In this document: positions 19,153 through 28,738 of the stretch, piece by piece | Layout of the letters: every line of letters begins with the position of its first letter | Position numbering within the stretch: the first letter of the stretch is position 1 | Origin: Lactococcus termiticola | Lineage (GTDB): Bacteria > Bacillota > Bacilli > Lactobacillales > Streptococcaceae | NCBI RefSeq assembly: GCF_003116835.1 | Contig: NZ_BFFO01000011.1 | Span: forward strand, 1 to 46,282 | DNA length: 46,282 nucleotides | Reading direction: 5' to 3' | Program-made: the position numbers and the translations under genes | The notes under the pieces: model-generated | The model's input: only the letters and a program-made list of their open reading frames with translations | Told to the model about the DNA's origin: nothing | The model's database searches: none

Positions 19153-21252
19153 TTTTAATTTTGCCCTCGTGAGTAATAAAGAATTCAATATCACAGAAAC
19201 GCTCGACAGGCTCATAGCAGCCGCTGCAAGCATGGGATTTAATAGGCCGAGCGCAGCCAGCGGAATCCCGATGATATTGTAGACAAAGGCCCAAAAATAA
19301 TTTTGAAGAATCTTTCTAATCGTCTGCTTTGAAATATCTATCAAGAGGGGAATCTTGTCCATCCGACCAGAAATCACGGTCACGTCACCAGCCTCCATGG
19401 CAATGTCTGACCCCGTCGCCATGGCAAGGCCGACATCAGCCGATGCCAGGGCCACCGCATCATTGAGGCCGTCGCCGACCATCATGCTCTGCTCAGCAGC
19501 CTGGATAATGCCCGCCTTTTCTTCTGGCAGAAGGCCTGCCTTGACTTCATCAAGACCAAGCTCTTCTTGGACCTTGCGGGCAGAGGCTTCATTGTCGCCG
19601 GTCAACATGACGGTCTTCAGGCCTCTTTGCTTGAGCTCTGCAATGGTCTCAAGACTCTCTGGCTTGACCTCAGAGCTAAAGACCGCTTTGGCCAGGAGAT
19701 GGCCTGGCGTTGCCAGATAGATGACACTATCTGAGCTGGCTTCGACATCCAGACCAATATCGGCCATCAATCTGGCATTCCCAGCAAAATAGCGACTGGC
19801 GTTAATCTGACCTGAGAGGCCACGGCCGGCCAGCTCCTCAATTTGCTTAACCTCAAAGAGCTCGCCCTCGTATTTGACCGCCTTGGCCAGGGGATGCTTT
19901 GAGCCTGCCTCCAGGCTTGCTAAAAGCTTGAGCTCGCTTTCACTGCCATCAAAATTGGTCAGCTTAAAGTCGCCCGTCGTCAGGGTTCCAGTCTTGTCAA
20001 AAAAGATGGTTTTCGTCTTATGGGCAAGCTCCAAGACATTGGCATTCTTGACTAAGAGTCCATGCTTGGCCGACAGGCCCGTCCCTGAAATAATGGCTGT
20101 CGGTGTCGCCAGGCCCAGTGCACAAGGGCAGGCGATGACCAGCACTGCCACAGCATGCATGATGGCCGTCAAGAGACTGCCAGCAATCAACCAGGTCCCT
20201 ATAAAGGTCAGCAGGGCAATTCCCAAGACAATTGGCACAAAGATGGCAGAAATCCGGTCAGCCAGACGCTGGATATTGGGCTGAACTGCCTGGGCCTCAG
20301 ACATCATCTCGACCATCTTGGCAATCGTCGACTGGTCAATATCGTGGATGACCTCTGCCCTAATCTCGCCGTCCAAGTTAATCGCCCCTTCATAAAGGAG
20401 CTCTCCTTCTTCCTTTAAGACAGGCAAGCTTTCACCGGTCAGATGGCTCTCATCAAAGCTGGCCTGACCCTGAATGATTTTCGCATCCAGTGGGACCTTT
20501 TCGCCGGCATAGACCTTAATTTGTTCGCCGATTTTAACTTCTTCTAGGGGCAGGTCGCCGTTCAGGCCGTGCACTACTGCAAGACGGCTCTCCATCAGGC
20601 CAGTGATGGCTTCGGTCGTCTTAGCCTTGGCATTCTGCTCCAGGACCTTGCCCATCACAACCAGCGTGATGATGACCATGGCAGACTCGAAGTTCAGAGC
20701 CTTTTCCTGGCCCATAAATAATCCTAAAACCAGGCTGGAAAAGTAGGCGACCGATGTTCCCAATGCCACCAAGACATCCATATTGGCCGACTTATTTCTC
20801 AAGGCATGGTAGGCCCCTTTGTAAAATCTGGCCCCGATGACAAATTGCACCGGCGTAGCCAAAATCAGCTGGAGCAGTGGCTGATGAAGAAAGTGAACCC
20901 AGGCCAGATGCCCAAAGCCAAAGAGCTGGGCAAACATGGCGATGAGGAGGGGCAGGCTAAGGATAATACCTGCGACCAAAGAAAGCCGTAAGCGCTTGAC
21001 CCGTCTGAGCTCTTGGGCGACAATCCTCTCCTGGTGGCCCTTGTCATTGACAATCGCACCGTAGCCTGCACTTTCAACCAGGGCAATGATGTCTGCATCT
21101 GAAAGACTGTCGTCAGCGACGACCTTGGCCTTTTCGGTCGCCAGGTTCACACTGGCCTCGATGACCTGGTCAGACTTGTTGAGGGCCTTGCTTACGCTGG
21201 TCACACAGTTGGCACAAGTCATACCTGTAATTACAAAGTTTTGACTTCTCAT
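19150..21252 (-). CDS. copA: Cu(+)-exporting P1B-type ATPase CopA
   Basis: A 700-residue copper exporter. It has one N-terminal heavy-metal domain (GMTCANC, residues 10-16), eight predicted membrane spans and the transport motif CPC in ACPCALGLATP (~375). The phosphorylated Asp lies in DKTGTLT (~417), His-Pro in SKHPLAKAV, and the hinge GDGLND at ~591. It pumps Cu(I) out using ATP. It is last in the copY-copZ-copA operon; a hairpin terminator sits in the 58-base gap after copZ and probably lowers CopA relative to CopZ. All key residues are present. Confidence 0.97.
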   Translation of the reverse strand: MRSQNFVITGMTCANCVTSVSKALNKSDQVIEASVNLATEKAKVVADDSLSDADIIALVESAGYGAIVNDKGHQERIVAQELRRVKRLRLSLVAGIILSLPLLIAMFAQLFGFGHLAWVHFLHQPLLQLILATPVQFVIGARFYKGAYHALRNKSANMDVLVALGTSVAYFSSLVLGLFMGQEKALNFESAMVIITLVVMGKVLEQNAKAKTTEAITGLMESRLAVVHGLNGDLPLEEVKIGEQIKVYAGEKVPLDAKIIQGQASFDESHLTGESLPVLKEEGELLYEGAINLDGEIRAEVIHDIDQSTIAKMVEMMSEAQAVQPNIQRLADRISAIFVPIVLGIALLTFIGTWLIAGSLLTAIMHAVAVLVIACPCALGLATPTAIISGTGLSAKHGLLVKNANVLELAHKTKTIFFDKTGTLTTGDFKLTNFDGSESELKLLASLEAGSKHPLAKAVKYEGELFEVKQIEELAGRGLSGQINASRYFAGNARLMADIGLDVEASSDSVIYLATPGHLLAKAVFSSEVKPESLETIAELKQRGLKTVMLTGDNEASARKVQEELGLDEVKAGLLPEEKAGIIQAAEQSMMVGDGLNDAVALASADVGLAMATGSDIAMEAGDVTVISGRMDKIPLLIDISKQTIRKILQNYFWAFVYNIIGIPLAALGLLNPMLAAAAMSLSSVSVILNSLLLTRAKLK

Positions 21253-21273
21253 TTTTCTATCCTTTCTTTGCTC

Positions 21274-21304
21274 GACAAGAAAAAGCTCCTAATCCTAGGA
21301 GGCT
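21274..21304 (-). terminator. Internal terminator between copZ and copA
   Basis: On the minus strand CTCCTA, GGAT, TAGGAG is followed by CTTTTTCTT. It lies in the copZ-copA gap and looks like an attenuating terminator inside the operon. Confidence 0.7.
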
Positions 21305-21310
21305 TCTATC

Positions 21311-21550
21311 TTACTCTGCGACAAGATGGTAGCCTGCCTCGTCGACAACACGCTCCATCTGCTCAAAAATATTGTGTTCTGCTTCGAGGCCCAGATCAGC
21401 ATCTGTAAAGCGGACTACGGCTGTCTGCTTCTTGAGGGCAACCTTGCAAGACTTGACGCCTTCGACAGATTCGATGGCCGCACCGACCTTCTTGACACAG
21501 TGCTCGCAGGTCATTCCTTCGACCTTATAGTTCATCTTTTTTCCAAACAT
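21311..21550 (-). CDS. copZ: Copper chaperone CopZ
   Basis: A 79-residue heavy-metal-associated protein with GMTCEHC (Cys15, Cys18) binding Cu(I) and a beta-alpha-beta pattern (VKKVGAAIESVEGVKSCKVALKKQ). It carries copper to CopY and CopA in the cytoplasm. A GGAG eight bases before the ATG supports the start. It lies 16 bases after copY and before the internal terminator. Confidence 0.95.
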   Translation of the reverse strand: MFGKKMNYKVEGMTCEHCVKKVGAAIESVEGVKSCKVALKKQTAVVRFTDADLGLEAEHNIFEQMERVVDEAGYHLVAE

Positions 21551-21566
21551 TATATTTCTCCTTTTT

Positions 21567-22007
21567 TTAACCTGCTAATAAAACGTGTTGACACTGACAA
21601 GACTTGCTGTCTTCCAGACAGCTACAGCTGATGTCATTGTCTGTCTTTTTAGCTTTTAACTGCTCAATCAATAGCTCAACATCGGTCTCGCTGAGCTTTG
21701 CCTGATCAATCATATCTCCCAACAGTTGACCTTGCTTAGTCTGGCAGACCTTGTCCAAGAGCTCCTGACTCATCAAACGAATCGCATCACACTCAGAAAG
21801 TGTCGCTTGATAAATAAAGCGACGACCTTCTTTTTCTGTGCTCAGCATCTCTTTCTTAACCAAACGACCTAACAAAGTCTTAATTGTGGGAAGCGACCAA
21901 TCATGGCGGCTCGCTACTTGGGCTTCAACATCTGCGACTGTCGCCTGTCCCAAAGACCAAACCACACGCATGACAACCATCTCAGCATCCGAAATATTAA
22001 CTTCCAT
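21567..22007 (-). CDS. copY: Copper-responsive repressor CopY/CopR
   Basis: A 146-residue BlaI/MecI-type winged-helix repressor. The DNA-binding part is residues 1-75 (ISDAEMVVMRVVWSLGQATVADVEAQVA..TIKTLLGRLVKKEML). The C-terminus has the copper-sensing CxC..CxC motif (SCSCLEDSKSCQCQ). Zn-bound CopY binds the cop box; Cu(I) from CopZ displaces the zinc and releases it. The matching cop box is in its own promoter, so the operon is autoregulated. Confidence 0.95.
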   Translation of the reverse strand: MEVNISDAEMVVMRVVWSLGQATVADVEAQVASRHDWSLPTIKTLLGRLVKKEMLSTEKEGRRFIYQATLSECDAIRLMSQELLDKVCQTKQGQLLGDMIDQAKLSETDVELLIEQLKAKKTDNDISCSCLEDSKSCQCQHVLLAG

Positions 22008-22036
22008 TTTTGCCCCTTTCCTTAGTCTTTAATTAT

Positions 22037-22065
22037 AGTTTACACCTGTAAATTTTATTTGTCAA
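22037..22065 (-). promoter_or_regulatory. cop operon promoter with cop box
   Basis: TTGACA (22065-22060), a 17-base spacer and TAAACT (22042-22037) on the minus strand. The cop box TACACCTGTA (22041-22050) fits TACANNTGTA and overlaps the spacer and -10 box, so bound CopY would block RNA polymerase. A better TATAAT at 22037-22032 is 22 bases from the -35 box and is less likely. Confidence 0.85.
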
Positions 22066-22110
22066 GGTTTTTGATTAAAATTTCACAAATTATAGAAAAA
22101 GCCGAAACGC

Positions 22111-23118
22111 TTAGCTTCGACCTTTTTTATAATAAAGTCCTCCGAAGATAGCGAAGACAAGGAGGAGGCTAACTCCGATAATGAGCCAGGGCAGGAGGCT
22201 CGACTTGGGCTTAATCGTCACTGCTTCTCCGATGGCTTCCTTCTTCTGGCTGATGGTCAAAGCCTGCTTAAATTTCCAGGCATAGTCGTAGTGACCACCC
22301 TGATAGCTATATTTCCCAGTGGCATCTTGCTTGGCATAGGCAGTCAGACTGGCCTGATACTCGCCTGCAGGGACCTGCCCAAGCAGCTTTCTTGGGATAG
22401 CGAGCTTAAAACTAGAGTTTGGTGCCATTTCAAGCTTACTACTATGATAGTGGTAGACCTTGCCGTCTTTTGACTTGAGGCTGAGGTCCAGCATGAGCTG
22501 GTTCATATAGGCCATGGCTGGGTTTGCCAGGCCTAATGTAACATTACTATTATCAGCCTCGAGTTTATCGAGCTCCAAGCTTGGAGCGACTGCTCTTGTA
22601 TTCTCCTGGAGATTCACAGCCAAGGCATACTGGTAGAGGCTCTGGACCCTGAAGTTAGAGCTGGCCTGATTTTCGACGCTAAAGTTAATCCCGCCTGCGA
22701 TGACTCCGTCAAATTGAGCCTCAGGCATCTTGAGCTTAAAGCTTACTTTCTTACTTGAAACAGCAGGAATCTCGACCTTGTCAGGGCCTTTAAGATAGTC
22801 TTTCAGATTGTATTTCAGCGAGGCATCCGGCTTCTGACTTGAAGGACTATAAGTAATCAAACCGTTATCATTTGTCAAAGCAGGGGCCACGCTGATATCG
22901 ACTGTGATAGCCTTTTGACCACTATTGACCAGGTCAAGGCTGAGCTCCTGCGCTTTGCCATCTCCAAGTAAAAGATCAAACCAGCTGGCCTGCTTATTGA
23001 CCTGATTGCTGGGCAAGTCAGGGATGACGCTCAGAGGATTGTCAGCGTCTGCCTTAGCTGTCTTGACAAAGGCCACTGAGCAGAGGACAACCATGAGAAT
23101 GACTAACTTCTTAATCAT
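22111..23118 (-). CDS. WxL-interacting protein (DUF916/DUF3324)
   Basis: A 335-residue surface protein with an N-terminal signal (residues 1-23), a DUF916-like first half (NPLSVIPDLPSNQVNKQASWFDLLLGDGKAQELSLDLVN) and a DUF3324-like second half (~165-290). It ends in one membrane span (~308-330) and KKGRS. Proteins of this kind hold WxL proteins at the cell surface and bind peptidoglycan. The ATG overlaps the stop of the LPxTG gene by eight bases, with GGAGGG upstream, so the two are coupled. It is the last gene of the WxL locus. Confidence 0.9.
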   Translation of the reverse strand: MIKKLVILMVVLCSVAFVKTAKADADNPLSVIPDLPSNQVNKQASWFDLLLGDGKAQELSLDLVNSGQKAITVDISVAPALTNDNGLITYSPSSQKPDASLKYNLKDYLKGPDKVEIPAVSSKKVSFKLKMPEAQFDGVIAGGINFSVENQASSNFRVQSLYQYALAVNLQENTRAVAPSLELDKLEADNSNVTLGLANPAMAYMNQLMLDLSLKSKDGKVYHYHSSKLEMAPNSSFKLAIPRKLLGQVPAGEYQASLTAYAKQDATGKYSYQGGHYDYAWKFKQALTISQKKEAIGEAVTIKPKSSLLPWLIIGVSLLLVFAIFGGLYYKKGRS

Positions 23119-24208
23119 GTTGACCCTCCTTTTTTCGCCTCAAGAGAAGGCCGGCGAAGAGGATAAAGGCCAGAGCTGGAATCACCAGCAAGCCAAGGCC
23201 TCGTCCACCTGTAAATGGAAGGAGAAAGGCTGGAGTGGTCGTAGCACTCGCAACAACAGTCGTCTCCACAGGCTCACTCTCGCTCATCCCAGGAATGGTC
23301 TGGCTGGCAATGACTTTATCGCCTGCCTTGAGCTCTACTGAGTTCGGGAGATTGAGGCTCCAGTTGCCATTGGCGTCGACCGTAGTAGTCAGGATAGTAC
23401 CATTAGGCAGTGTAATGCTTATCGTCGCTCCAACAGCTGAAGTCCCTGCCTTACCTGATGTGCCAGAGATGGTCCTATCGCCCGCCATAATTTGCTTGAA
23501 ATCAGGCGGTGAACTCTGGGCGAGACTTGAAGCTGAAACTATCGTAGACACAGGACTGGAAACCACCATATTAGGCTCGGTCTGGGTCGCTGTCAATTTA
23601 TCACCAGCTTTCAGCTTAATATTACTCGGCACTTTAATCGACCAGCTCCCATCGCTCGCTACTTTTGCTGAAGCCGATGAGCCGTCAGGGAAGGTCAGGA
23701 GGATGGTCCCGCCGATACCTGCCGATCCCGCCTCTCCGTAGGTCCCGCTAATCGTCGTATCGTCGACCGTCACAGGATTAATCGTCGGTGGGACTGAAAC
23801 AGTGGCTGTTTTGGACAGGACGGTCGCATAGGCCGGGTTGGAGGCCACAGCGTTTGGCGTGACGCCTGGTTGCGGTGTCGGTGCCTGGGTGGCTGACAGC
23901 TCTTGACCAGCGACCAAATTGATGCCAGAGGGCAGGCTGACCGACCAGTTGCCCTGGCTGTCGACCAGGACTGAGAGCTGTGAGCCATCGGGCAGGTTCA
24001 CTGTGACCGTGTCGCCCGGCAGGCCGGTTCCAGAGATGGTCCCATCGCCTTCAGTGACTGTATTGATCACAGGCATATTGGCCTGGTTGCTATAGTCAAA
24101 AATCGCTGTAGAGGTCGACACAGCCTGGACTACTACTGTAGCTGTGTTAAGCAAGAAAAGAGCTCCTAAGAAGATGAGGAGAAATAGAATTTGTTTGTAA
24201 TTTTTCAT
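23111..24208 (-). CDS. LPxTG-anchored protein with Ig-like repeats (WxL locus)
   Basis: A 365-residue protein with a signal peptide (residues ~1-32) and three bacterial Ig-like repeats starting near 45, 140 and 230. Each contains TISGT..G, then DG/NG, GNWS or GSWS and LKAGDK-type strands. It ends with LPFTGG (330-335), a hydrophobic span and RRKKEGQHD for sortase anchoring. Small LPxTG proteins of this sort are a regular member of WxL clusters, probably as part of a surface complex. It is coupled to the WxLIP gene downstream. Confidence 0.88.
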   Translation of the reverse strand: MKNYKQILFLLIFLGALFLLNTATVVVQAVSTSTAIFDYSNQANMPVINTVTEGDGTISGTGLPGDTVTVNLPDGSQLSVLVDSQGNWSVSLPSGINLVAGQELSATQAPTPQPGVTPNAVASNPAYATVLSKTATVSVPPTINPVTVDDTTISGTYGEAGSAGIGGTILLTFPDGSSASAKVASDGSWSIKVPSNIKLKAGDKLTATQTEPNMVVSSPVSTIVSASSLAQSSPPDFKQIMAGDRTISGTSGKAGTSAVGATISITLPNGTILTTTVDANGNWSLNLPNSVELKAGDKVIASQTIPGMSESEPVETTVVASATTTPAFLLPFTGGRGLGLLVIPALAFILFAGLLLRRKKEGQHD

Positions 24209-24231
24209 GTTTCTCCTTTCTAAGTGGGAGC

Positions 24232-26853
24232 TTAATTTCCTGGTCCATTGGTCAAAGTCCAGACCAGCTTGTCCTGGCCAGTCAGGTTTCCTGCCAGCTG
24301 TCCTGGGAATGACAGGTAAAATCTTGGTGTGATACTGGTCGTCTCAAAGCCGTCTGCATCTTCTCCACCTTGGACCGCCTGGTTGTCATAGACGACAGAG
24401 GCTGTCCCAGAGATATTTTCCGGACTGCTTGGACTGTAGTCATCGAGTGCTCCTACTGCCGTCGAATTGGCAGAAGCCCCTTGATTGTAGATTGTTCCGC
24501 CGTTTGAGAAGATGTTACCTGTCTGGTCATCTTCGACCGTGAGTTGCCAAGCTGTCAGATATGAAGTCCGGCTATCATAGACGGTCGCTGTAGCTGTGCT
24601 TGAAGTGACCATGGGGATATGGCTCCAGTCCTTTGGTGGATTCCCTGTCGTATAATTGCCAAAGTCAATATTCGGCACTGATTTCAGAGTCAAGACCCCT
24701 GCCGGCATGACGGTTAGCGTGACGCTCGTCGCCACGCCGTACTGGTCGGTCGCAAAGGTCAGCGTCGTAGTCTGGAGATTGCTTGAGGTCTTATCAATAT
24801 TTTGCAGCCAGCTGTAGACGCTTGAGGCGTTGGTCAGGCTGGTAGTAGCCGTGCTCGAGCCGATGCTGGCCTTGACGTTGGCACCAGCAGCTCCGACTGA
24901 TGTGTTGGCCCCTGCTAGGTCTGTCCCCAAGGCTTGGGCTGTGTTGTCATTTTTAAGAATGTCCTGGGCCTGTTGCATGGATAGGACCACATTGCTAGCT
25001 GTGATAGAGCCAGGGATAATCAAGATAGAAATGGTCTGGCTATTGCTGCCACCCAGGCCGTCAGGAGCTGAGAAGGTGACCTGAAATTTGGTCCCAGCAG
25101 GAATCGTCCTTGCTGACATGTCCTGAATCATCTGCTGGTAGAGCTGGGTAGCCGTATAATTAGGGCCCACAGCATAGGTCGACTTTTTGCCGTCAGGCGT
25201 GGTCTCGCCCCAGCCAATGATGGTAATATTATCTGAGCTAGCGGTCGCATTATTTGCTGTCGTCGCTGTTGCCCCTGAAAAATCAATCAGGTCCTGGGCA
25301 ATCTCGTGATCACTCTTCCCTGAAGCAAGGGCAGCTGACATGTCTTTGGCATAGCCATTGACAATCTGGGTCACGGTATTGCCGCCAGAAGCTGTGAGTG
25401 AGCCTGCCTCGACAGTGATGGTCCCTGTCGCAGCAAGGCCGTTGACTGAGCTATAATCCACAGCAATCTTGGTGCCGACGGCCTGATTAGCCGTATTGCT
25501 CAAAGCTGTAGAGAGGGCTGTCGAGAAGCTTGCATCGTCCGTATAGTTGATGGTGACCGGACTTCCGCCAGGCGGTGTGATCACTGCATGGAGGGGACTG
25601 ATAGCAGCACTAGAGCCGTCATAGTAGGCTGCTGTAGGCTTGAGAAGCGCTGCAATCTCGGCATAGCTGTTGCTTGATGCTGCAATCTTCTGCTCCTGTT
25701 GGCTGGAAATTCCAGCGTCAGAAACAGAAATCGTTGGATTTTCAAGCGTTGGTGGGGTGACATTACCGCTATCAGAAATTGTATCATCAGGCTTGACATT
25801 ATAAATCAGGAAGCTGGTCCCATTCTGGCCATTTGATGTTGGCAATGTCCAGTTGGTAGGATTCAGGGCGTTCCCGTTGATGACGCTCTGGCCGTTCATA
25901 AAGTTGCCAGGGAAGAAGCCCCAGAAGCTGCTGGCACTGTTTTGCAGCATGTAGCTGCTGGTAAAGGCCGTCGGATAATTATAGTCAGCCGAAGAGTCTG
26001 GCACTTCGCCGGGGTTAGTGGCATCGGCTGTCCCCGGTGCATAGCTGATATAGCTTGAGTTGGTATTATAAATAGGTGAGTCTGAGCTCAAGACCAGAGG
26101 GGCAGCAGGTGCCACTGTACCTGAGGCTGGCCACTCCCACTGAACATAGGAAGGGCTGGTTCCAATCTGCGGCGTTTGCACCTGGGCATGTCGGATGAAG
26201 TTGATCTTATCGCTGCCTGAGATGGTCTTAAATGTGGCTGGGTTAGTCACAGAGAAGGTCGAAGAAGCTGGATAAATCAGCTCTGCCAAATTGTTATAAG
26301 TCGTACCTGAGACCGTATTGTCAAAGTAGCTGGCATAGCCTAAAGAAGTTCCTGAGCCAAAAAAGCCGTTTTGACCTGAGTTGGTCGACAAACTTGGGTT
26401 GATATTCCAAGTTCCCGCACCGGTCGTCGTATTTGAGCCGTCAATCTGGAACTGACGGATATTCCCCTGAACCAGTACGACGTTATTAACATTCACCCCG
26501 TTGACAGTCTGCTGGAAGTAGTCATCGATATAAGCCTGACCGCTCTTGGGGTCATAACCGTTGACTTCAACAGGGTTAAGCCCGGTCGTCTTTGCACCTG
26601 GCGCTGGGATAATCAGCATCAAGTGCTGGTAGTAGTTCCCTGTTGAACCCCAGAAGGTCCCGGTCTGTGCCGGATTATCATAGGTCCCGTAAGGAACACT
26701 GGCCAAAGGCTGCCAAGTCAGTGTGGATTGACTCGTGAAGCCTGTCTTTTGAATCAGGTCAGAACTGAGGATGGGATAGGCGCCAGAGCTATTGCTCGCT
26801 CCACCACTATAGCCATAGTAGTAATAAGAACGCAGATAGTTGTTCGGCGTCAA
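24232..26853 (-). CDS. C-terminal part of a split WxL surface protein
   Basis: An 873-codon frame beginning at a TTG with only a poor ribosome-binding-like AGGTGG 11 bases upstream. It has no signal peptide. Its end carries the WxL domain: TAWQLTVEDD and the terminal LVWTLTNGPGN. It is in exactly the same frame as the gene above it and separated by one TGA plus two codons (26859-26854). With that stop read as sense, both form one 1444-codon WxL protein. As it stands this part could only be made by re-initiation or read-through and would not be exported normally. Most likely a nonsense-mutated surface protein. Confidence 0.8.
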   Translation of the reverse strand: MTPNNYLRSYYYYGYSGGASNSSGAYPILSSDLIQKTGFTSQSTLTWQPLASVPYGTYDNPAQTGTFWGSTGNYYQHLMLIIPAPGAKTTGLNPVEVNGYDPKSGQAYIDDYFQQTVNGVNVNNVVLVQGNIRQFQIDGSNTTTGAGTWNINPSLSTNSGQNGFFGSGTSLGYASYFDNTVSGTTYNNLAELIYPASSTFSVTNPATFKTISGSDKINFIRHAQVQTPQIGTSPSYVQWEWPASGTVAPAAPLVLSSDSPIYNTNSSYISYAPGTADATNPGEVPDSSADYNYPTAFTSSYMLQNSASSFWGFFPGNFMNGQSVINGNALNPTNWTLPTSNGQNGTSFLIYNVKPDDTISDSGNVTPPTLENPTISVSDAGISSQQEQKIAASSNSYAEIAALLKPTAAYYDGSSAAISPLHAVITPPGGSPVTINYTDDASFSTALSTALSNTANQAVGTKIAVDYSSVNGLAATGTITVEAGSLTASGGNTVTQIVNGYAKDMSAALASGKSDHEIAQDLIDFSGATATTANNATASSDNITIIGWGETTPDGKKSTYAVGPNYTATQLYQQMIQDMSARTIPAGTKFQVTFSAPDGLGGSNSQTISILIIPGSITASNVVLSMQQAQDILKNDNTAQALGTDLAGANTSVGAAGANVKASIGSSTATTSLTNASSVYSWLQNIDKTSSNLQTTTLTFATDQYGVATSVTLTVMPAGVLTLKSVPNIDFGNYTTGNPPKDWSHIPMVTSSTATATVYDSRTSYLTAWQLTVEDDQTGNIFSNGGTIYNQGASANSTAVGALDDYSPSSPENISGTASVVYDNQAVQGGEDADGFETTSITPRFYLSFPGQLAGNLTGQDKLVWTLTNGPGN

Positions 26854-26856
26854 AGA

Positions 26857-28566
26857 TCAGGCCCCCACCTGAATCATCACATTGTTAGGGGTCAGTTCAT
26901 TATTGCTATTCAGCGTTCCACCGCCCAAGCTGTTATCAACAATCCCGGAGTTTTCACCCATATTGAGCTGACCAAAGCCAGAGTAGCTGGACTGATAGCT
27001 TGCCGTTGAGGTCACACCTGTCCCGCCATTGTAGATGTAGCCTGAGCTGGCCGACAGGTTGAGCTCGTTGTTGGCTAGCAGGTTCAGGCTGGTAAAATTG
27101 TGGATGAGATTCGCCGTGAGCTTGCCCGGTCCTGCTGGACTCGCAGTCCTAGAGCCAAGATACAGCGTGGCTGTGTTCGTGTTTCCTGCTGTACTGCTAT
27201 TTGTGAAATTATCATTGCCATCGGCCCCGCCAGAGATTTGAGGGACTGTAGCAGCGTTGATGTTCATCAGGCTGGAAGAGAGAAGGCCGCTATTACTGGC
27301 CAGATTGTAATTACTGGCATTGATGTCATTTGTGAAATTATAGCCAGGGCTATTGACTGAGACCGTAATGAGGCGTTTAGTATTGGCCGTTGTTGGAGCT
27401 GTAGTTGCCCCATCACCGTAAATCGTCCCGACCGTTGTCCCAGAGAGGTTGGATAGTCCTAGGTTGACATTACCTGCGACCTTGCCATTGGGGGCAGTCC
27501 CTGTGACATTAAGCTTGCCAGCTGTAGCTCCAAGGACATCTACAAAGCTATTTCCCGTAACCGTACCTGATGTCGCAAAGGCTCCGTAGAGATTAGCTGT
27601 TGTCGCATTACTGCTGTTATAGGTCAAATTCGTATTGCCTGAAACGCTACCGGCATTCCCGCCTGCATAGGCATTGACCGTCCCGCCTGAAGTATTGGTC
27701 AGGCTAACCGCTGTTGAGCCTGTGACCGTACCTGCTGAGTCATTACCGCCGTAGATATTCAGGGTTCCTGAGCCTGTTGAGGCAAACCAGAGGTTGGTCT
27801 GGGCGACATTGCCTGAGTCAGTCCCGCCGTAAATATTGACCGTAGAGCCCGTAAAATAGGCCCCGCCACGGATGGAGAGGTTATTGCCCTGGGCATAGAG
27901 CTTGGTCGAGCCAGCCAGTGTGATATTGCGAAAAGCCGTATTGACACCAAGATAGGCAGTCTGAGGCAGGCTAATCACAGCTGAAGCTGTATCCTGGCTC
28001 GGACCAGAGGTCAATGAGTCTGCAGGGTCAGAAATCACAGTCAGGCTCTTAGCATAGCTCGAAGTCAGGCTGGCAAAGTTCATATTGCTAGCCGTCGGCT
28101 GACTTATCACAGTCTTAGCCATCGTCGCAGAGCTCAGGCTGACGTCAGCCCCGATATAGAGGGCGTAGTCAGAGGTCGGACTAGCCAGTTTATAAATGGC
28201 GTAAAGGGCGGCCTGGACATTGGCGTCAGAGACAGTCGTACTGCTGTAGACGGCCGTCCCCTTACTGCTGAGGACTGTTATGCCCGTCTTTGTGACATTT
28301 CCAGCGACAGAGCTGGTATAGCCAAAGTTGTTATTGGCCATGGTCACAGGCACATCCGTCGCCGCCGACACCTTATGAGGCTGGGTCAATTCTTGATAGA
28401 GGGAGCTGATGAGCGGCGTCCCGGGCTTCACAGACTCATTTTTGACAGCAGAAAAAAGGCTGGCGATAGAGCCTGTCGGGAGCCCCGCCAGCAAGCAACA
28501 AGTCAAAAACGTCCCTAAGAGCCTCGCTCCCAGCCCACTTTTCTTTCTCACTTTTATTGGCCTCAT
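26857..28566 (-). CDS. N-terminal part of a split WxL surface protein (beta-helix-like adhesin)
   Basis: A 569-residue frame with an N-terminal signal (RKKSGLGARLLGTFLTCCLLAGLPTG..) and a long Ser/Thr/Asn/Gly-rich body with repeats such as NIYGGTDSGN, NIYGGNDSAG and NAYAGGNAGS. These suggest a pectate-lyase-like right-handed beta-helix, common in large WxL proteins. It stops at TGA 26859-26857, and the same frame continues beyond with the WxL domain. A secreted fragment lacking the WxL domain would be released rather than held at the wall. The ATG at 28566 touches its AAAGG; a GTG at 28551 has GAGG nine bases upstream and may be the true start. Confidence 0.8.
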   Translation of the reverse strand: MRPIKVRKKSGLGARLLGTFLTCCLLAGLPTGSIASLFSAVKNESVKPGTPLISSLYQELTQPHKVSAATDVPVTMANNNFGYTSSVAGNVTKTGITVLSSKGTAVYSSTTVSDANVQAALYAIYKLASPTSDYALYIGADVSLSSATMAKTVISQPTASNMNFASLTSSYAKSLTVISDPADSLTSGPSQDTASAVISLPQTAYLGVNTAFRNITLAGSTKLYAQGNNLSIRGGAYFTGSTVNIYGGTDSGNVAQTNLWFASTGSGTLNIYGGNDSAGTVTGSTAVSLTNTSGGTVNAYAGGNAGSVSGNTNLTYNSSNATTANLYGAFATSGTVTGNSFVDVLGATAGKLNVTGTAPNGKVAGNVNLGLSNLSGTTVGTIYGDGATTAPTTANTKRLITVSVNSPGYNFTNDINASNYNLASNSGLLSSSLMNINAATVPQISGGADGNDNFTNSSTAGNTNTATLYLGSRTASPAGPGKLTANLIHNFTSLNLLANNELNLSASSGYIYNGGTGVTSTASYQSSYSGFGQLNMGENSGIVDNSLGGGTLNSNNELTPNNVMIQVGA

Positions 28567-28691
28567 CCTTTATCATGAAAATAAGTCCAGGAAGTAGCCT
28601 GGGCTTATAAGTTTTCTGAAAATTTTACTGTACCTATCTTATCATAGAGGGCTTAGAAATTTCATAAATTAGGATTACTATTTTTAGCCAA

Positions 28692-28722
28692 AAAAGCCGA
28701 GCCTTAACAGACTCGACTTTTA
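28692..28722 (-). terminator. Terminator of the serine dehydratase operon
   Basis: AAAGTCGAG and CTCGGCTTT (one G-T pair) form a 9-bp stem on the minus strand, followed by TTTT, 17 bases past the sdaAA stop. Confidence 0.85.
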
Positions 28723-28738
28723 CTGAATAAGCTATATT

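Noticed and set aside
22032-22037. TATAAT as the -10 box of copY
   Set aside because: It is 22 bases from TTGACA; TAAACT at 17 bases fits better and places the cop box correctly.
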